From assembly GCA_965197575.1 (NCBI GenBank), contig OZ240214.1, positions 2,666,001-2,730,000 of the forward strand: a stretch of 64,000 nucleotides of DNA. Direction: 5' to 3'. A program made the position numbers and the translations under genes. This stretch comes from VXOI01 sp965197575. GTDB taxonomy: Bacteria > Chloroflexota > Dehalococcoidia > Lucifugimonadales > UBA3495. The notes under the pieces were generated by a model. That model did no database searches. It was not told the origin of the DNA and saw only the letters and a program-made list of their open reading frames with translations. The stretch's first letter is position 1. Every line of letters starts with the position of its first letter. This document shows positions 41,003 to 56,000 of this stretch, in pieces.

Positions 41003-44000
41003 ATGTTCACTCGCACCGATAGAAGACGATTCCCCATCCTGCTCGCCGTCTTAGCGGCCCTGGCCCTGGCGATGCCCATGCTCTTCTCCACGGTACAGGC
41101 CCAGGAGGGCTCGGCGCCCGACCAGCCCAGGGGCCTCGACGCCACCGCGACCCACGGCCAGGTTGTCCTCACCTGGGACGCCCCCGAGGACGAGAGCATC
41201 ACCGGCTACGTGGTCCTGCGCCGCGTTCCCGCGGTCGACCCGGAGGGCCAGTTCAGAGAGCTGGTCTCGGACACAGGAACGGACGCCACCACCTACACCG
41301 ACGACACCGTGTCGGCGGAGACTCGCTACACCTACCGCATCAAGGCCATCAACGAGCACGGGGTGAGCGAGCGCTCCCGCTGGGTCCACATCAACGTCCC
41401 CGCCGCGCCGGAGGCCGCCGAAGGCGACGACCAGGACGGGGAGGGCGACGACGGCGCGCCCGGCAAACGGGCCAACGTCTCCGAGGGCGGCACAGACTGT
41501 CCCGTCAACACCACCACCACTTGCGAGGTGGACGTGGGCGGCTCGGCCACGGGCGAAATTTCGAGCGGCACCGACCAGGACTGGTTCAAGGTCGTGTTGG
41601 AGGCGGACACGCGATACCAGATCGACCTGGAGGGCAAGGACACCGGGCGCGGCACCCTTGACGACCCGCGTCTGCTCGGTATATCCAATTCGGCGGGGGT
41701 CGCAATAGCAGACACAGGGAACCTTGACAGCGGGGTGGGCGAAAACAGTCGAGTTATCTTCGAGCCCAATGCAAGCGGCACCTTCTACATCTCGGCGTGG
41801 TTGCAAACGGGAGAAGTTCGGCGCACCTACACGCTGTCGGTGATCGTGCTGGGCGCGAACGGAGCCTCGGAGGCCGACACGGACTTTCCGGCCACCACCG
41901 CCACCACCGGCCGGGTCGAGGTCGGGGCCTCGGCCACGGGCAACATCAGAAACAACAGCGACCAGGACTGGTTCCGCGTCGATCTGGAGGCGGACAAGCA
42001 ATACCAGTTCGACCAGGAAGGGGCGCCCACCGGCCGCGGCACCCTGACAGACCCCAGGCTGGCGCTCTTCAGCGGTTCCGGAATCTCCCTTGCGATCAAC
42101 GACGACATCAGCTCCACGAACCTCAACAGCCGGATAGTCCGCACAGCGACCGAGACCGGCGCCCACTACCTCAGGGCCGCCAGGAGTTTCGGCAACACCG
42201 GCACCTACACGCTGTCGGTGCACGACATCACGCCGCCGCCCTCGACGGACGCGACGCTGAGCGCGCTGTCGGTCACCGGCGGCGGCTCCGAGCTGATAAC
42301 GGACTTCGCCTCGGGCACGACCAACTACCCGCTGTCGGTCGCCAACGGCGTCGACGAGGTGACGTTCGCGCCGACGACGAACCACGCCGGCGCGACGGTC
42401 CAATACTTGGGTCGTGGGGCTGTCACACTGACGGACGCGGACGACATGGAGGACGGCTTCCAGGTGGCGCTGGACGTGGGCCTGAACCTGCTCACGCTGT
42501 ACGTGTTGGCCGAGGACGGCACCACCATAAGGGTGTACTACGTGAACGTGACGCGGGCGGCGGCCTGCACGCTGAACGACGGCGACCTGTGGTGCGGCGT
42601 GGTGACGGTGGGAGAAATCGTGGCCAGCGGAAATACATACGCTCACGGGTTCATCGATGTCACTGGTCTAAGCGCGGGCACCTTTGCCGGCGAGACGGAT
42701 ATCCCTGTAGGGTCCAATACTTACACGTTCGTAGGACTATATGTCCCAGTTACTGGCTCGTTCGATGGTCGTGTGACCTTGAGAGCGAACGATAACTTCA
42801 CCACCGCCGAGCAGGCGACCCTGGAACTCCATATCGATGTCGATGGCACCGCCAACACATTGGTGATGAGCGGGTTCGAAGACAGCACCAACGGTCAGAT
42901 GATCGCGCCAAGGACGGATTCCGACTGGTCCTCAGCGACCACCGTCACAGCTCGCCTGCGCCCGCTGACCCAGGGGCCGACGGTCACCAACGTGGAGGTC
43001 ACCTCGACGCCGGTGCTGGAGACCGACACCTACGGGGCGGGCGAGACGATCGAGGTCTCGGTGACCTTCAGCGAGGCGGTCAACGCCACGTCCGACACGG
43101 ACTTCGTGCTGAGCGTGGCCGGCGTCAGGCGCGCGCCGCTGCTGCGCGGCTCGGGCACGGCGACGCTGGTGTTCGGCTACACCGTGGTGTCGAGCGACGA
43201 GGACACCAACGGCATCTGGATCGGGGACGAGACCCGGACCCTGGTCGGCAACCGCAACGGGGAGCCCCAGAACGGCACGATCACGAGCGTGGCCACCGGC
43301 GCGGCGGCGGACCTCGACCATACCGAGCTCGGCACGGACTCCGACCACAAGGTGGACGGCTCGCGGACAACGGACAACGTCGCCCCGTCGTTCACGTCTT
43401 TGGCGACTTTCGACGCGGCGGAGAACCAGACCGCGGCGGGCACGGTGGTGGCGGCCGACAGCGATGCGGACGACAGCGTCACGGGCTACGCGATCACCGG
43501 CGGGGCGGACATGGCCCTGTTCGAGATCGGCGCGACCTCAGGCGAGCTGACGTTCAAGTCGGCGCCGAACTTCGAGGACCCGCAGGATTCGGGCACCGAC
43601 AACGTCCACGAGGTGACGGTCCAGGCGACCAGCGGCGCGGGGACGCGGGAGAAAACGGCCACGCAGACGATAACCGTGACGGTGACGAACGTGGACGAAG
43701 GCCAGTCGGGGACGGTGACCATCGACGACACCGCGCCCATGGTGGGCGACGAACTGACGGCGTCGGCCGCGAACGTGGCCGACCCGGACGGGCTGCCCGA
43801 CCCGTTCGCGCCCGACTGGCAGTGGTACCGCACGCCGGATGGAGGCAGCGAGACGGCGATCCCCGGGGCGGCGTCGGCGACCTACACGGTGGTCGAGGCA
43901 GACCTCGGCGCGATGCTCACGGCCAAGGCGACCTGGACCGACAAGGGCTCGTTCGCGAACACGCTCTCAAGCGCGCCCACGGGCGCGGTGGCCGCCGCCA

Positions 44001-47000
44001 GCGCGCTGCCGACGCTGAGCGTCGCGAACGGCTCGGCGACCGAGGGCTCGCTGATTAGGTTTCCGCTGACGCTGTCGGCAGCGCCCGGGGAGATTGTGTC
44101 GGTGCAGTGCATTGCATCGTTCGAGACCGGCGACACAGCGGCCGCGGCGGATCTCGCCAGCGACAACAGCACGGCAACGATCCAGATGGGCTCGACGTCG
44201 GGGTCATGCGCGATCAGCTCGGCGCAGGACACCATCGACGAGGAGAACGAGACCTTCACGGTGACGCTGTCCAACCCGTCGTCGAACGCGCAACTGGCGA
44301 CGGACCCGACAGCGAAGGGCACAATCAACGACAACGACGACCCACCGACGCTGAGCGTGGGCGATCTGTCGGCCGACGAAGGGGACACAAGCATCAGCAC
44401 CTGGAGTTTCACGGTGACGCTGTCGACCGCGAGCGGCAAGACGGTGACGGTGGACTACGCGACGTCGGTGGAGACCGGCGACACGGCGACCGCGGGCACG
44501 GACTTCGTCGTGGATAACGGAACCCTGACCTTCAACCCGGGGGTTGTGACACGGCAATTCCACGTGATCGTGGACGGCGACACCACCGTCGAGGATGACG
44601 AAACCTTCACGGTGACGCTGTCGAACCCGTCGAACGCGACCATTTCGGACGCGACGGCCAAGGGCACGATCGAGAACGACGACGAGGCGACCCTCGACGT
44701 GCTGGTCAGCAACTACCCCGACGGCTCGGGGTCGGACTTCAGCCTGAACTTCGTGCAGTCCGGCAACAGCCAGCGCCACTACATCGCCCAGACGTTCACG
44801 GCCGACGCCGGGTTCACCCTGACCGCGGTCGACATCCCCTTCAGGCGCGTGCCCGACAACTCGCGCGTGACGGTGTCGCTGCACGCGCTGAACGGCAGCA
44901 AACCGGGAACATATCTGGCGGGCCTGGACCTGTCGGGGGCGCTGGCCGTCGGCGACAACACGTTCGCCGCGCCCGCGGGCACGGCGCTGGCGGCCGGAAG
45001 CTACTTCGTCCGGGTGCGGTGGCGCAGCGGCGACACGAACAACCTCCTAATGACGGACGGCCCGGACGATGAGACGAGTGCCGAGAGCGGGTGGAGCATC
45101 GAGGACAGATCCCATTACAGCGCCAGCGGCTCGAGCTGGAGCAATTGGAACCAGCAATTCGCCATGCGGGTCCGGGGCACGATCGACGGCGTGCCGCGGG
45201 TCGCCACCGGCGGCGTGCGGATCGAGTCCGACCCGGATGCGCACGACAGCTACGGCGTCGGCGAGGAGATCAAGCTGGCCGTGGGCTTCACCGACGACGT
45301 GACGGTGGACACGATGAGCGGCACGCCGCGCGTCGAGCTGACCGTCGGCTCGAACACCCGTTACGCCGACTACTCGGCGAGCGACAGCTCCGCCGACGAA
45401 CTGGCGTTCCTCTACGAGGTGACCGCGGACGACCACGACCAGGACGGCGTCTCCATCGACGCCGACGCGTTGGAACTGAACGGCGGCGCGATCCACAAGG
45501 ACGGCGACACCAGCACGAACGCGGTTCTCGGCCACGCCGCCCTGGACGCGGATTCCGATCACCGGGTGAACCGCGACCCCTTCATCGTCTCGGACGGCGT
45601 GTCGGTGATCTCCGACCCGCAGGCGCTGGCGGACACCTACGGCCTCGGCGAGGTCATCGAGATCGAGGTGGAGTTCAGCGCCGCGGTGGACGCCGCGACC
45701 GGCACGGACTTCGTGCTGTCGGTGTCCGGGCCCAAGCGCGCGCCGCTGCTGCGCGGCTCGGGCACGAAGAAGCTCGTGTTCGGCTACACCGTGGTGGCGA
45801 GCGACGACGACGACAGCGGCATCTGGATCGGGGAACAGGACCGGACGCTGGTCGGCAACCGCAATGGCGATCCCCAGAACGGCGAGATCACGAGCGCGGT
45901 CACGGACCGGGCGGCGGACCTCGACCATGACAGCCCGGGCGTGCTGTCCGGCCACAAGGTGGACGGCTCGCGGACGACGGGCAACGTCGCGCCGTCCTTC
46001 ACGTCTTCGGCGGCCTTCGACGCGGCGGAGAACCAGACCGCGGCGGGCACGGTGCTGGCGGCGGACTCCGATGCGGACGACAGCGTCACGGGCTACGCGA
46101 TCACCGGCGGGGCGGACCAGACGTTCTTCTCCATAGGGGCAACCTCCGGGGTGCTGACCTTCGACGCGGCCCCCAACTACGAGGACGCCCAGGACCAGGG
46201 GAACAACAACACCTACGTGGTGGATGTTACGGCGACCAGCGGCATGGACACGCGGGTGATGACGGCGACGCAGACCATCACGGTGACGGTGACCGACGTG
46301 GACACGGAGGCACCGGGCCAGCCGGGGGCGCCGGCGGTGTCGGCGGCGTCGGCGGCGTCGGCGACGAGCCTGAGGGTGAACTGGTCGGCGCCGTCCAACG
46401 CGGGTCCGGCCATCACGGACTACGACGTGCAGTACCGGGCGGGCAACAGCGGGAGCTGGAGCGACGGGGGCCACATTGGCACGGCCACCACGGCAACGCT
46501 GACGGGCCTGTCGGAGGACACGTCGTACCAGGTGCAGGTGAGGGCGACCAATGACGAGGGCACCGGCGCCTGGTCGGACGCGGGCAGCGGGAGTACGGAC
46601 GCGCCGCCCGACAACTGTACCGGCGACACCACCACCACTTGCGAGGTGGACGTGGGCGGCTCGGCCACGGGCAACATCGGGAGCGACCGCGAACAGGACT
46701 GGTTCAAGGTCGAGCTGGAGGCGGGCAAGCGATACCAGTTCGATGTGGAGGGCGCGGATACCAGCCGCGGCAACCTGGCGGATCCGTATTTGTGGGGAGG
46801 CTATGATTCGACCGGATCGTCAGTCTCCGGTTTAAGGAGCAACGACGGAGGTGTGGGCAAGAACGGCCGGGACACCTACACGCCCACGGCGGCTGGCACC
46901 TACTACATAGCTGTGGCCGACGCAACATTTGTTGGCAGAGGCACCTACACGCTGTCGGTGATCGTGCTGGGCGCGAACGGGAACTCGGAGGCGAACACCG

Positions 47001-50000
47001 ACTGTCCCGCCACCACCGCCACCACCTGCCGGGTCGACGTTGGGGCCTCGGCCACCGGCAACATCGGAAGTAACGACATCGACTGGTTCCGCGTCGATCT
47101 GGAGACGGGCAAGAAGTACCAGTTCGACCTGGAAGGGGCGGATACCGGCCGCGGCACCCTAGGAGACCCCAATCTATCGCTCTTCGACGGTTCCGGAATC
47201 TACATTGGCGTCGACGACGACAGCGGCACGGGCCTAAACAGCCAGATTGTCTACACAGCGACCGAGACCGGCGCCCACTACCTCAGGGCCACCAGGACTC
47301 TCACCGGCACGGGCACCTACACGCTGTCGGTGCGCGACGTCACGCCGCCGCCCGACGACTGTACCGACAACACCGCCACCACTTGCGAGGTGGACGTGGG
47401 CGGCTCGGCCATGGGCAACATCGACTCTGAAACTGACGTGGACTGGTTCAGGATTGATCTCGTGTCTGACACGAGATACCAGTTTGACCTGGAAGGCGAT
47501 GACACCACCAGGGGCAACCTGGGGGACCCATACCTGCAGCTTGCAAACTCGCTCGGTAACGTGCTCGGCGGTACGCAGAACAGAGACTCGGGCGTGGGCG
47601 ACAACGCCAGGGTGATCTGGACTCCCGCAAACATCGGCAATGAATTGGTTTACCTCATTGTGGAAGGTGCTGCAAACACGACCGGCACCTACACGCTGTC
47701 GGTGATCGTGCTGGGCGCGAACGGGAACTCGGAGGCCGACACGGACTGTCCCACCGGCACCACCACCACCTGCCAGGTCGAGGTCGGGGCCTCGGCCACG
47801 GGCAACGTCAGCACCGACATCGACGGGGACTGGTTCAAGGCCGTGCTGGAGGCAGACAAGACTTACCAGATCGACCTGGAGGGCACAGCGGGTGGCGGCG
47901 GCACCCTGCCAGACCCTGAACTGTACAACATCCGCGACTCATCCGGCGACGCGATTGCCGACACCAACAATGACGACGTCGGTGGGGAGGACGGCATCCT
48001 CGACAGCCGGGTAATCTTCACGCCGACCACGGCCGGCACCTACTACCTGGAAGCAAGTAGTGCGACCGGTGAACACGGCACCTACACGCTGTCGGTGCGT
48101 GAGGTCGCGCCGCCGGACGACCTGCCCGTCGACGACTGTCCCCGCAACACCACCACCACTTGCGAGGTGGAGGTGGGCGGCTCCGTCATGGGCACGATCG
48201 GCAACGACCTCGACACCGACTGGTTCAGGGTAGAGTTGAAGGCGGGCCGGACCTACCGGATCGACATGAAGGGCGCGATTCTCGTCGCCCCCGGCACGCT
48301 CCTGGACCGCGAGCTCACCCTGCGCCTCCCGCAGATCAACACGATCCGTGGGAGGAATGGCGGTCAGCTTGTCAACACGTTTGGCCGCGACGAATCAAGC
48401 GCCCACCACCTGTTCCGTGTGACGTTTCACGCCCATGACGATGGCGCCCATTACATCGCGGCGAGCGGCGAGTCGTTCGAGAAGGGCGGCTACAAGCTGC
48501 GCGTCATCGACATCACGCGGGACGACGACGCCACGCCGGTCGCCGTGACTGTCCAGTTCGGCGCGGCCAGCTACACCGCCACCGAGGGCGGGACCGCCGC
48601 CACGGTCACCGTCAATCTGAGCGCCGACCCTGGGCGCAGCGTGACCATCCCCGTCACCGCCGCAGGCGCGGACGGGGCCGGAAGCGGCGACTACACCCTG
48701 TCGGACACGTCGGTGACCATCGACAGCGGCGAAACCTCGGCCACCTTCATCGTCACCGCCACCGACGACAGCGTGGACGACGACGGCGAGAGCGTGAACC
48801 TGAGCTTCGGCACTCTGCCCGACGCGGTGAGCCGCGGGGCGCTGGCCACCGCGTCGGTGAGCCTGGTCGACGACGACGGCGCCGACACCACCGCCCCGAC
48901 GGTGGACTCGGCGACTGTGTCCCAGGACGGCACCAGCATCGACGTCGTCTTCGACGAGGACCTGGACGCCACCGGCTCGGAGCCCGCGGCGTCGGCGTTC
49001 GGGGTCACCGTCGACGGAGGCACTGCGGTCAACCCGGCGAGCGTGGCGATCAGTGACGACACGGTCACCCTGACCATGGCCTCCGCCGACGCCATCGCGG
49101 CGGGCGCGGCGGTCACCGTCGCCTACGACAAGCCGACCACGAACCCGCTTAAGGACGCGGCCGACAACGAGGTGGCGGACTTCACACAAACCGCGGCCAA
49201 CCGCCCGGCCGCGCCCGTGGTGACCCTGACCGCAGGCAACGAGAAGCTGACGGCGGCATGGACCGCGCCGGCCAACGGCGGCAACGCCATCACCGGCTAC
49301 GACGTGGAGTGGAAGACCGCCGCCCAGACCTGGGCCGAGGCCGCAACCGCAGGGCAGTCCGCAACCGCCGCGGCCGATGCCACCGGCCATGAGATCACCG
49401 GCCTGACCAACGACACCGAGTACACGGTGCGGGTGCGGGCCAAGAACGCAGCCGGCGACGGCCCGTGGAGCGCGGAGGCGTCCGAAACGCCCAACCGTCC
49501 GGCTGCTCCGGGCAAGCCGCAGAATATTCAGATCGTCTTTGAGAAGACGACGAACGGCTATGACGCGAAGCTATCGTGGGATGCGCCCGACGATCTCGGC
49601 GGCGGCACATTCCAAAGTTACAGCTGGATCCTGACTAAATCGGTAGAAGGGGGCAATCTAGTCATCGAGTCGGACGACATGCAGGAGACTGCGCCTGCGG
49701 CTGACTCGCCGATCAGGGAGAGGCTGCCCTCGCCGGAGATTGGAGATGTCTACAGACTGGCTGTCACGGTGTGGACCGAGGCCGCCTCCGCCTCCGCTGC
49801 GCGCAGTGCAATCTTCGTGCTCGGCGAAACGGGGGCGCCCGAGGTCACGCAGGCTGCAATGAGAAGTGACGGGCTGCTGCTTGCCTGGAGTGCGCCCGAG
49901 ATCGCTTCAAGCCTGGATGTCACCGGCTACCAGGCCCGCTACAAGCTGACCGGCGCGGCCGACGTCGACGACAGCTGGACGACGGTTGCGGCCGGCGCCA

Positions 50001-53000
50001 CCAGCCCGTACACAATCACGGGCCTCGCGGACAGCGCCGGCTACAACGTGCGGATGCGGGCGGTCATTGAATGGAACAGCGGCGCCTATTACGGCGACTG
50101 GTCGGAGGCAAAGCATGCGGACAACCCCTGGATCGTCGCCGGCGGGGTGGATGTGACCTCTCTGCCTGAATCTAAACTGGGCGGCGTCACCTTTTATGGC
50201 CGCGGCGAGACCCTCGAGTTCACGGTCGAGTTCAACGAGGAGGTGACAGTCACCGGCGAGCCGGAGTTCGAGTTCTGCCTTGGGGCTGTTGACGCTTCCT
50301 GTACGGAGGGCGAGGACCCGCCGGCGCGGCGGCGGGCCGCGTACAACTCCGGCGACAGCACTGACAAGCTGGTGTTCAGCTATGTCGTGGGCCTGGACGC
50401 CACCGACCTCGACACGGACGGCATCCGGATCGACGACAGCGCCATCAGGCTCGGCGCCGACGAAAATATCGTCAGCGCCGACACTGAAACTGCGGCCCAT
50501 CTCGGCCATGCGGCGCCCGGCATCCAGACGGGCCACAGGGTGGACGACTCCGACGAGGCTGACACGACGGCGCCGTCGGTGTCGTCGGCGAAGGTGTCGG
50601 AGGACGGTATGACCATCCTCATCGTCTTCGACCAGGAACTGGACAGCAACTCGACAGTGGCGGTCGGGGAGTTCGCGGTGACGGAGGGCGCGGCGTTGCC
50701 GAGGAAACCGTCGGGCGCGGCGCTGAGCGGCGCCGATACGGTGACGCTGACCATGACCCCGGCGATCGCCGGGGGCGAGACGGTGAGCGTGGCGTACACC
50801 GCGCCGGCCACGGGCGGCCTGCAGGACGCCAGCAACAACAAGGTGGCGGGGTTCACCGAGAGCGTGATCAACCGGCCCGCCAAGCCCACCGGGTTGACGC
50901 TGACCGCCGGCCACGAGAAGCTGACGGCGTCGTGGACGGCGCCCACTGCGACGGGCGGCAGCGCCATCACCGGCTACGACGTGGAGTGGAAGACCGCCGC
51001 CCAGACCTGGGCTGAGGCCGCCACCGCCGGGCAGTCCGCAACCGCCGCGGCCGATGCCACCACCCATGAGATCACCGGCCTGACCAACGACACCGAGTAC
51101 ACGGTGCGGGTGCGGGCCAAGAACGCAGCCGGCGACGGCCCGTGGAGCGCGGAGGAGTCGGAAACGCCGGCAGTTCCCGCCAACAAGAATGCCGACCTTG
51201 CCGACCTGAGCATTGAGGGCGTCACCGTGGCGGGCTTTGACAAGGACACCCTCTCCTACGAGGTCGTGGTCGTCCTCCCGCGCGCAAGCCTTGTCACCAT
51301 CGAGACTTCTACGGTGAACGACCAGGCCAGGGTGCGTTACAGCCCCGTCGGCACCGACGCCAGCGTCGCCAGCCCCGGCTTCCAGGTGTCCCTGCTCCAT
51401 AAGACGCCGACCACGTACACGATCACAGTCACCTCTGCGGACGGGAGCGTGACCAAGGCGTACGCGATCGAGATCACGCGCTACACGCTGCCCGGCGCGC
51501 CGCGCAGGCTGGACGCGAGGGCCAGCCACCGGCAGGTCGATCTCTCCTGGAACGATCCGGACAACAGCGACATCGAGAGCTACCAGTACCGGGTGAGCGG
51601 CGACGGCGGCAATACCTGGGACCCGGACTGGACCGAGATCGACGGCAGCGACGCCTCGACCACCGGCCTTACGCTGACCGACCTGGACGACCTCACGGCG
51701 TACACATTTGAGGTTCGGGCGGTGGTTCAGGGAACCGCGGGCGCGGCTGCGTCGGACACGGCCACAACGCTGTCGGAAGCTGCCAGCAATAATGCCGACC
51801 TTGCCGACCTGAGCGTTGAGGGCGTCACCGTGGCGAGCTTTGACAAGGACACCCTCTCCTACGAGGTCGTGGTCGTCCTCCCGAGCGCAGGCCTTGTCAC
51901 CATCGAGACTTCCACGGCGATCGCCGAGGCCAGGGTGGGTTACAGCCCCGTTGCCACCGACGCCGACACCACCAGCCCCGGCCACCAGGTGACCGTGCCC
52001 ATCAAGACGCCGACCACGTACACGATCACGGTCACCTCGGCGAGCGGGAGCGTGACCAAGGAGTACACGATTGAGATCACGCGCTACACGCTGCCCGGCG
52101 CGCCGGGCGGGCTGGACGCGCAGGCCAGCTACCGGCAGGTCAATCTCTCCTGGAACGATCCGAGCAACAGCGACATCGAGAGCTACCAGTACCGGGTGAG
52201 CGGCGACGGCGGCAACACCTGGGACCCGGACTGGACCGAGATCGAAGACAGCGACAACTTGACCAACGGCCTCACGCTGACCGACCTGGACCACGGCACG
52301 GAGTACACGTTTGAGGTGCGGGCGGTGGTTCAGGGAAGCGCGGGCGCGGCCACCCCGGTCACCGCCACGCCGGCGGCAACCACCGTGGCCCACGACTGGG
52401 CCCTGCGGCCGCAGGGCATCGCCACGGGGGAGACGTTCCGCCTGCTGATCGTCACCTCCGACAGGCGCAACGGTGAATCGGGGAATGTCGACAATTACAA
52501 CAACCACGTGCAGGATGCGGTGGCTTCGGGCCATTCGGCCATCCAAGACTACAGCTCGGATTTCCGGGCACTGGTCGGAACCAGGGGCGGCGCCTCGCCC
52601 AGGGACAACACCCACTCGAATGAGGACAGCGACGGGAACGGCGAGCAGATCTGGTGGCTGAAGGGCCCCAGGGCCGCCGACAACTACGCCGATTTCTACG
52701 ACGGCTCCTGGGACCACACCAACCCGGTGAGGCTCGAATCGGGCAACTCCTATACCTTCCTGGAGCAAGTGAGCGGCGCAAGTGACCCCCATCGGCGGGC
52801 GGTCTGGACGGGCGCCCGGGCCAACGGTACACGCGCCAGCAACAGGCACATGGGAAGCGACAACGGTGCGGCCTATGTCGGCGCTCCCTACTACAAAGGC
52901 AGCCCGTTGCAACACGAGAATTGGGCGTGGACCCTCAACGCCCGTATCCGTTTGTACGGTCTCTCTCCGGTCTTCCTCGTCGAGGTGCCGGACGCTCCCT

Positions 53001-56000
53001 ACGCGACGACGGCCGCCATCACGACGGACCCGGCCAACGGGACCGAATACCAGACCGGCGAGGTGGTCAAGGCCACGGTCACGTTCAGCGAGGATGTGAC
53101 GGTGATGGGGACGCCGCAGTTGCCGCTAAGAATCGGCGGCGAGGAGCGCAACGCCGACTACGCGGCCGGCGACAGCAGCTCCACGGTGCTGTCGTTCTCA
53201 TACACAGTCACCGACGACGACACCGACCTGGACGGCATCTCCATCGACGCCTTCGCCCTGAAGCTCAACGGAGGCAGCATCAAGCGCGAGGACACCAACG
53301 TGGACGCAGCGCTGACCCATACGCACGTCCTGGCCGACGATGACCAGCTCGTCAACCTGCCGCCGCTCATCACCGGCGTCGAGGTGACCTCCACCCCGCA
53401 GGCGGCCGACGACACCTACGGGCTGGGGGAGGACATCGAGATCACGGTCACCTTCAACGAGGCGGTGGAGGTAGAGGGAGACATCGAGTTCGGGATCAGC
53501 GCCGACGGGCGGAAGCAGGCGCGGCTCAAGAGCGGCAGCGGCACGACCGAGCTGGTCTTCGCCTACACGGTGCAGGCCGGCGACGAAGACGACGACGGCA
53601 TCTGGATCGGCAACCACAACACCGACCACCCGACCTTCGCCCTCCAGCCCGGCCAGTCCGTCGTCGGCGTCGACTCGGGACGCCCCGCCTTGCTGGAGCA
53701 CGACGAGGTAGGCACCCAGGGCGGCCACAAGGTGGACGGCATCAACACCGACGCCACCCTGTCGTCCCTGACGCTGAGCGGGATCACTTTGGACCAGACG
53801 TTCACCGCAGGCGCTGCGGGCACGGCGGTCACCAGCTTCACCGCCACGACGGATGCCGCCCCCACCACGGTGACGGCCATTCTGACGGCCACGCCCACCC
53901 AGAGCGGCGCCAGCGTGGCGATCACTCCCGCCGACGCCGACATCAACACCACCGACCACGAGGTGGACCTAGACGTCGGCGACACTGTCATCACCGTCGC
54001 GGTGACCTCCAGCAACGGCGACGTAGTGCGCACATACACCATCACCGTCACCCGCCCGGCGGGGATCGGGGTGCCCCACGACTGGGACCTGCGGCCGCCT
54101 GCCATCGCCACAGGGAAGACGTTCCGGCTGCTGATCGTCACCTCCGACAGGCGCACCGGTCAATCGGGGGATGTCGACGATTACAACGACCACGTGCAGG
54201 ATGCAGTCGCTTCGGGCCATTCGGCCATCCAAGACCACAGCTCGGGTTTCCGGGCGCTGGTCGGGACCAAGGGCGGCGCCTCGCCCAGGGACAACACCCA
54301 CTCGAATAAGGACAGCGACGGGCGGGGCGAGCAGATCTGGTGGCTGAAGGGCCCCAAGGCCGCCGACAACTACGTCGATTTCTACGACGGCTCCTGGGAC
54401 CACACCAACCCGGTGAGGCTCGAATCGGGCAACTCCCGTACCTTCTACGACGTGGACGACACTGACCAGCAGTTTAATCGCCGGATAATCTGGACGGGCT
54501 CCCGGTACGACGGGGTTCGCTCCGGCAGCAGGCACCTGGGAAGCGACGGCGGGCAAGCCTATGTCGGCGTTCCCTACTTCGAGAACGGCCCGTTGCGATA
54601 TGGTAGCCGGCGCGTAGATACCTACAGATCCCTCAGTTTGTACGGTCTCTCTCCGGTCTTCCTCGTCGAGGCGCCGGACGCTCCCTACGCGACAACCGCC
54701 GCCATCACAACGGACCCGGCCAACGGGACCGACTACCGGACCGGCGAGGTGGTCAAGGCCACCGTGACCTTCAGCGAGGACGTGACGGTGACGGGGACGC
54801 CGCAGTTGCCGCTGCAAATCGGCGGCGAGGAGCGCGACGCCGACTACGCGGCCGGCGACAGCAGCTCCACCGTGCTGTCGTTCTCATACTCGGTCACCGA
54901 CGACGACACCGACCGGGACGGCATCTCCATCGACGCCTTCGCCCTGAAGCTCAACGGAGGCACCATCAAGCGCACGGACACCAACGTGGACGCAGCGCTG
55001 ACCCATACGCGCGTCCTCGCCGACGATGACCACAAGGTGAACCTGCGCCCCCTTATCACGGACATTGAGGTGACCTCCACCCCCCAGGCGACCAGCGCCA
55101 ACGACACCTACGGGCTCGGGGAGGACATCGAGATCACCGTCACCTTCAGCGAGGCGGTGAACGTCACCGGAGACGTCGACTTCGGCCTCTCCGTCGGCGG
55201 GGCGAAGCGGGCGCGGCTCAAGAGCGGCAGCGGCACCACCGAGCTGGTGTTCGCCTACACGGTGCAGGCCAGCGACGACGACGACAACGGCATTTTCATC
55301 GGCAACCAGGACTCTACCAATGCCACACTAGCCCTCCAGACGGGCCAGACCGTCATCGGCGCCGTCTCGGGCCTCCGCGCCGATCTCGACCACGATGAGG
55401 AGGGAAGAAAGGACGGCCACAAGGTGGACGGCAGCCTGACCGCAGCCGACGCCACGCTTTCGTCCCTGACGATGAGCGACATCACCCTGGTCCCGGCGTT
55501 CGCCCCCGGCGCCACGGCATACACCGCCACGACGAGACTCTCCTCCACCACGGTTACCATCGCCATCTCCCAGGGTCAGAACGGGGCCACCGGTAGGATC
55601 ACCGCCCCCGCCGACGCCGACCTCAACGCAAGCGGCCACCAGGTCAACCTCGCAGAAGACGCCGACACCGTCATCACCATCACGGTGACCTCTTCCAACG
55701 GCTACTCGATGCGCACCTACACCGTCACGGTCACCCGCCAGCCGGCGATCGAAGCCGACGCCACCCTGTCGGTGCTGGCGCTGAGCGGCGGCATCACCCT
55801 GGTCCCGGCGTTCGACCCACGCACCACGGCATACGCCGCCACGACCACGGCCACCACCACCACGGTGACGGCCACCGCCAGCCAGAGCGGCGCCAATATG
55901 GACATCGACCCCGACGACGCCGACACCAACACGACGGACCACGATGTGAACCTCGCAGAAGGCGACACCGTCATCACCGTCACGGTGATCTCCTCCAACG

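Noticed and set aside
49907..52915. 1002-codon antisense ORF inside the giant gene (also 732 codons at 55328-57526 and 531 at 41051-42646)
   Set aside because: They are frame shadows of GC-rich, repeat-coding sequence: Val/Gly/Arg/His-rich, no domains, no ribosome sites. The plus frame has a signal peptide and recognisable modules.
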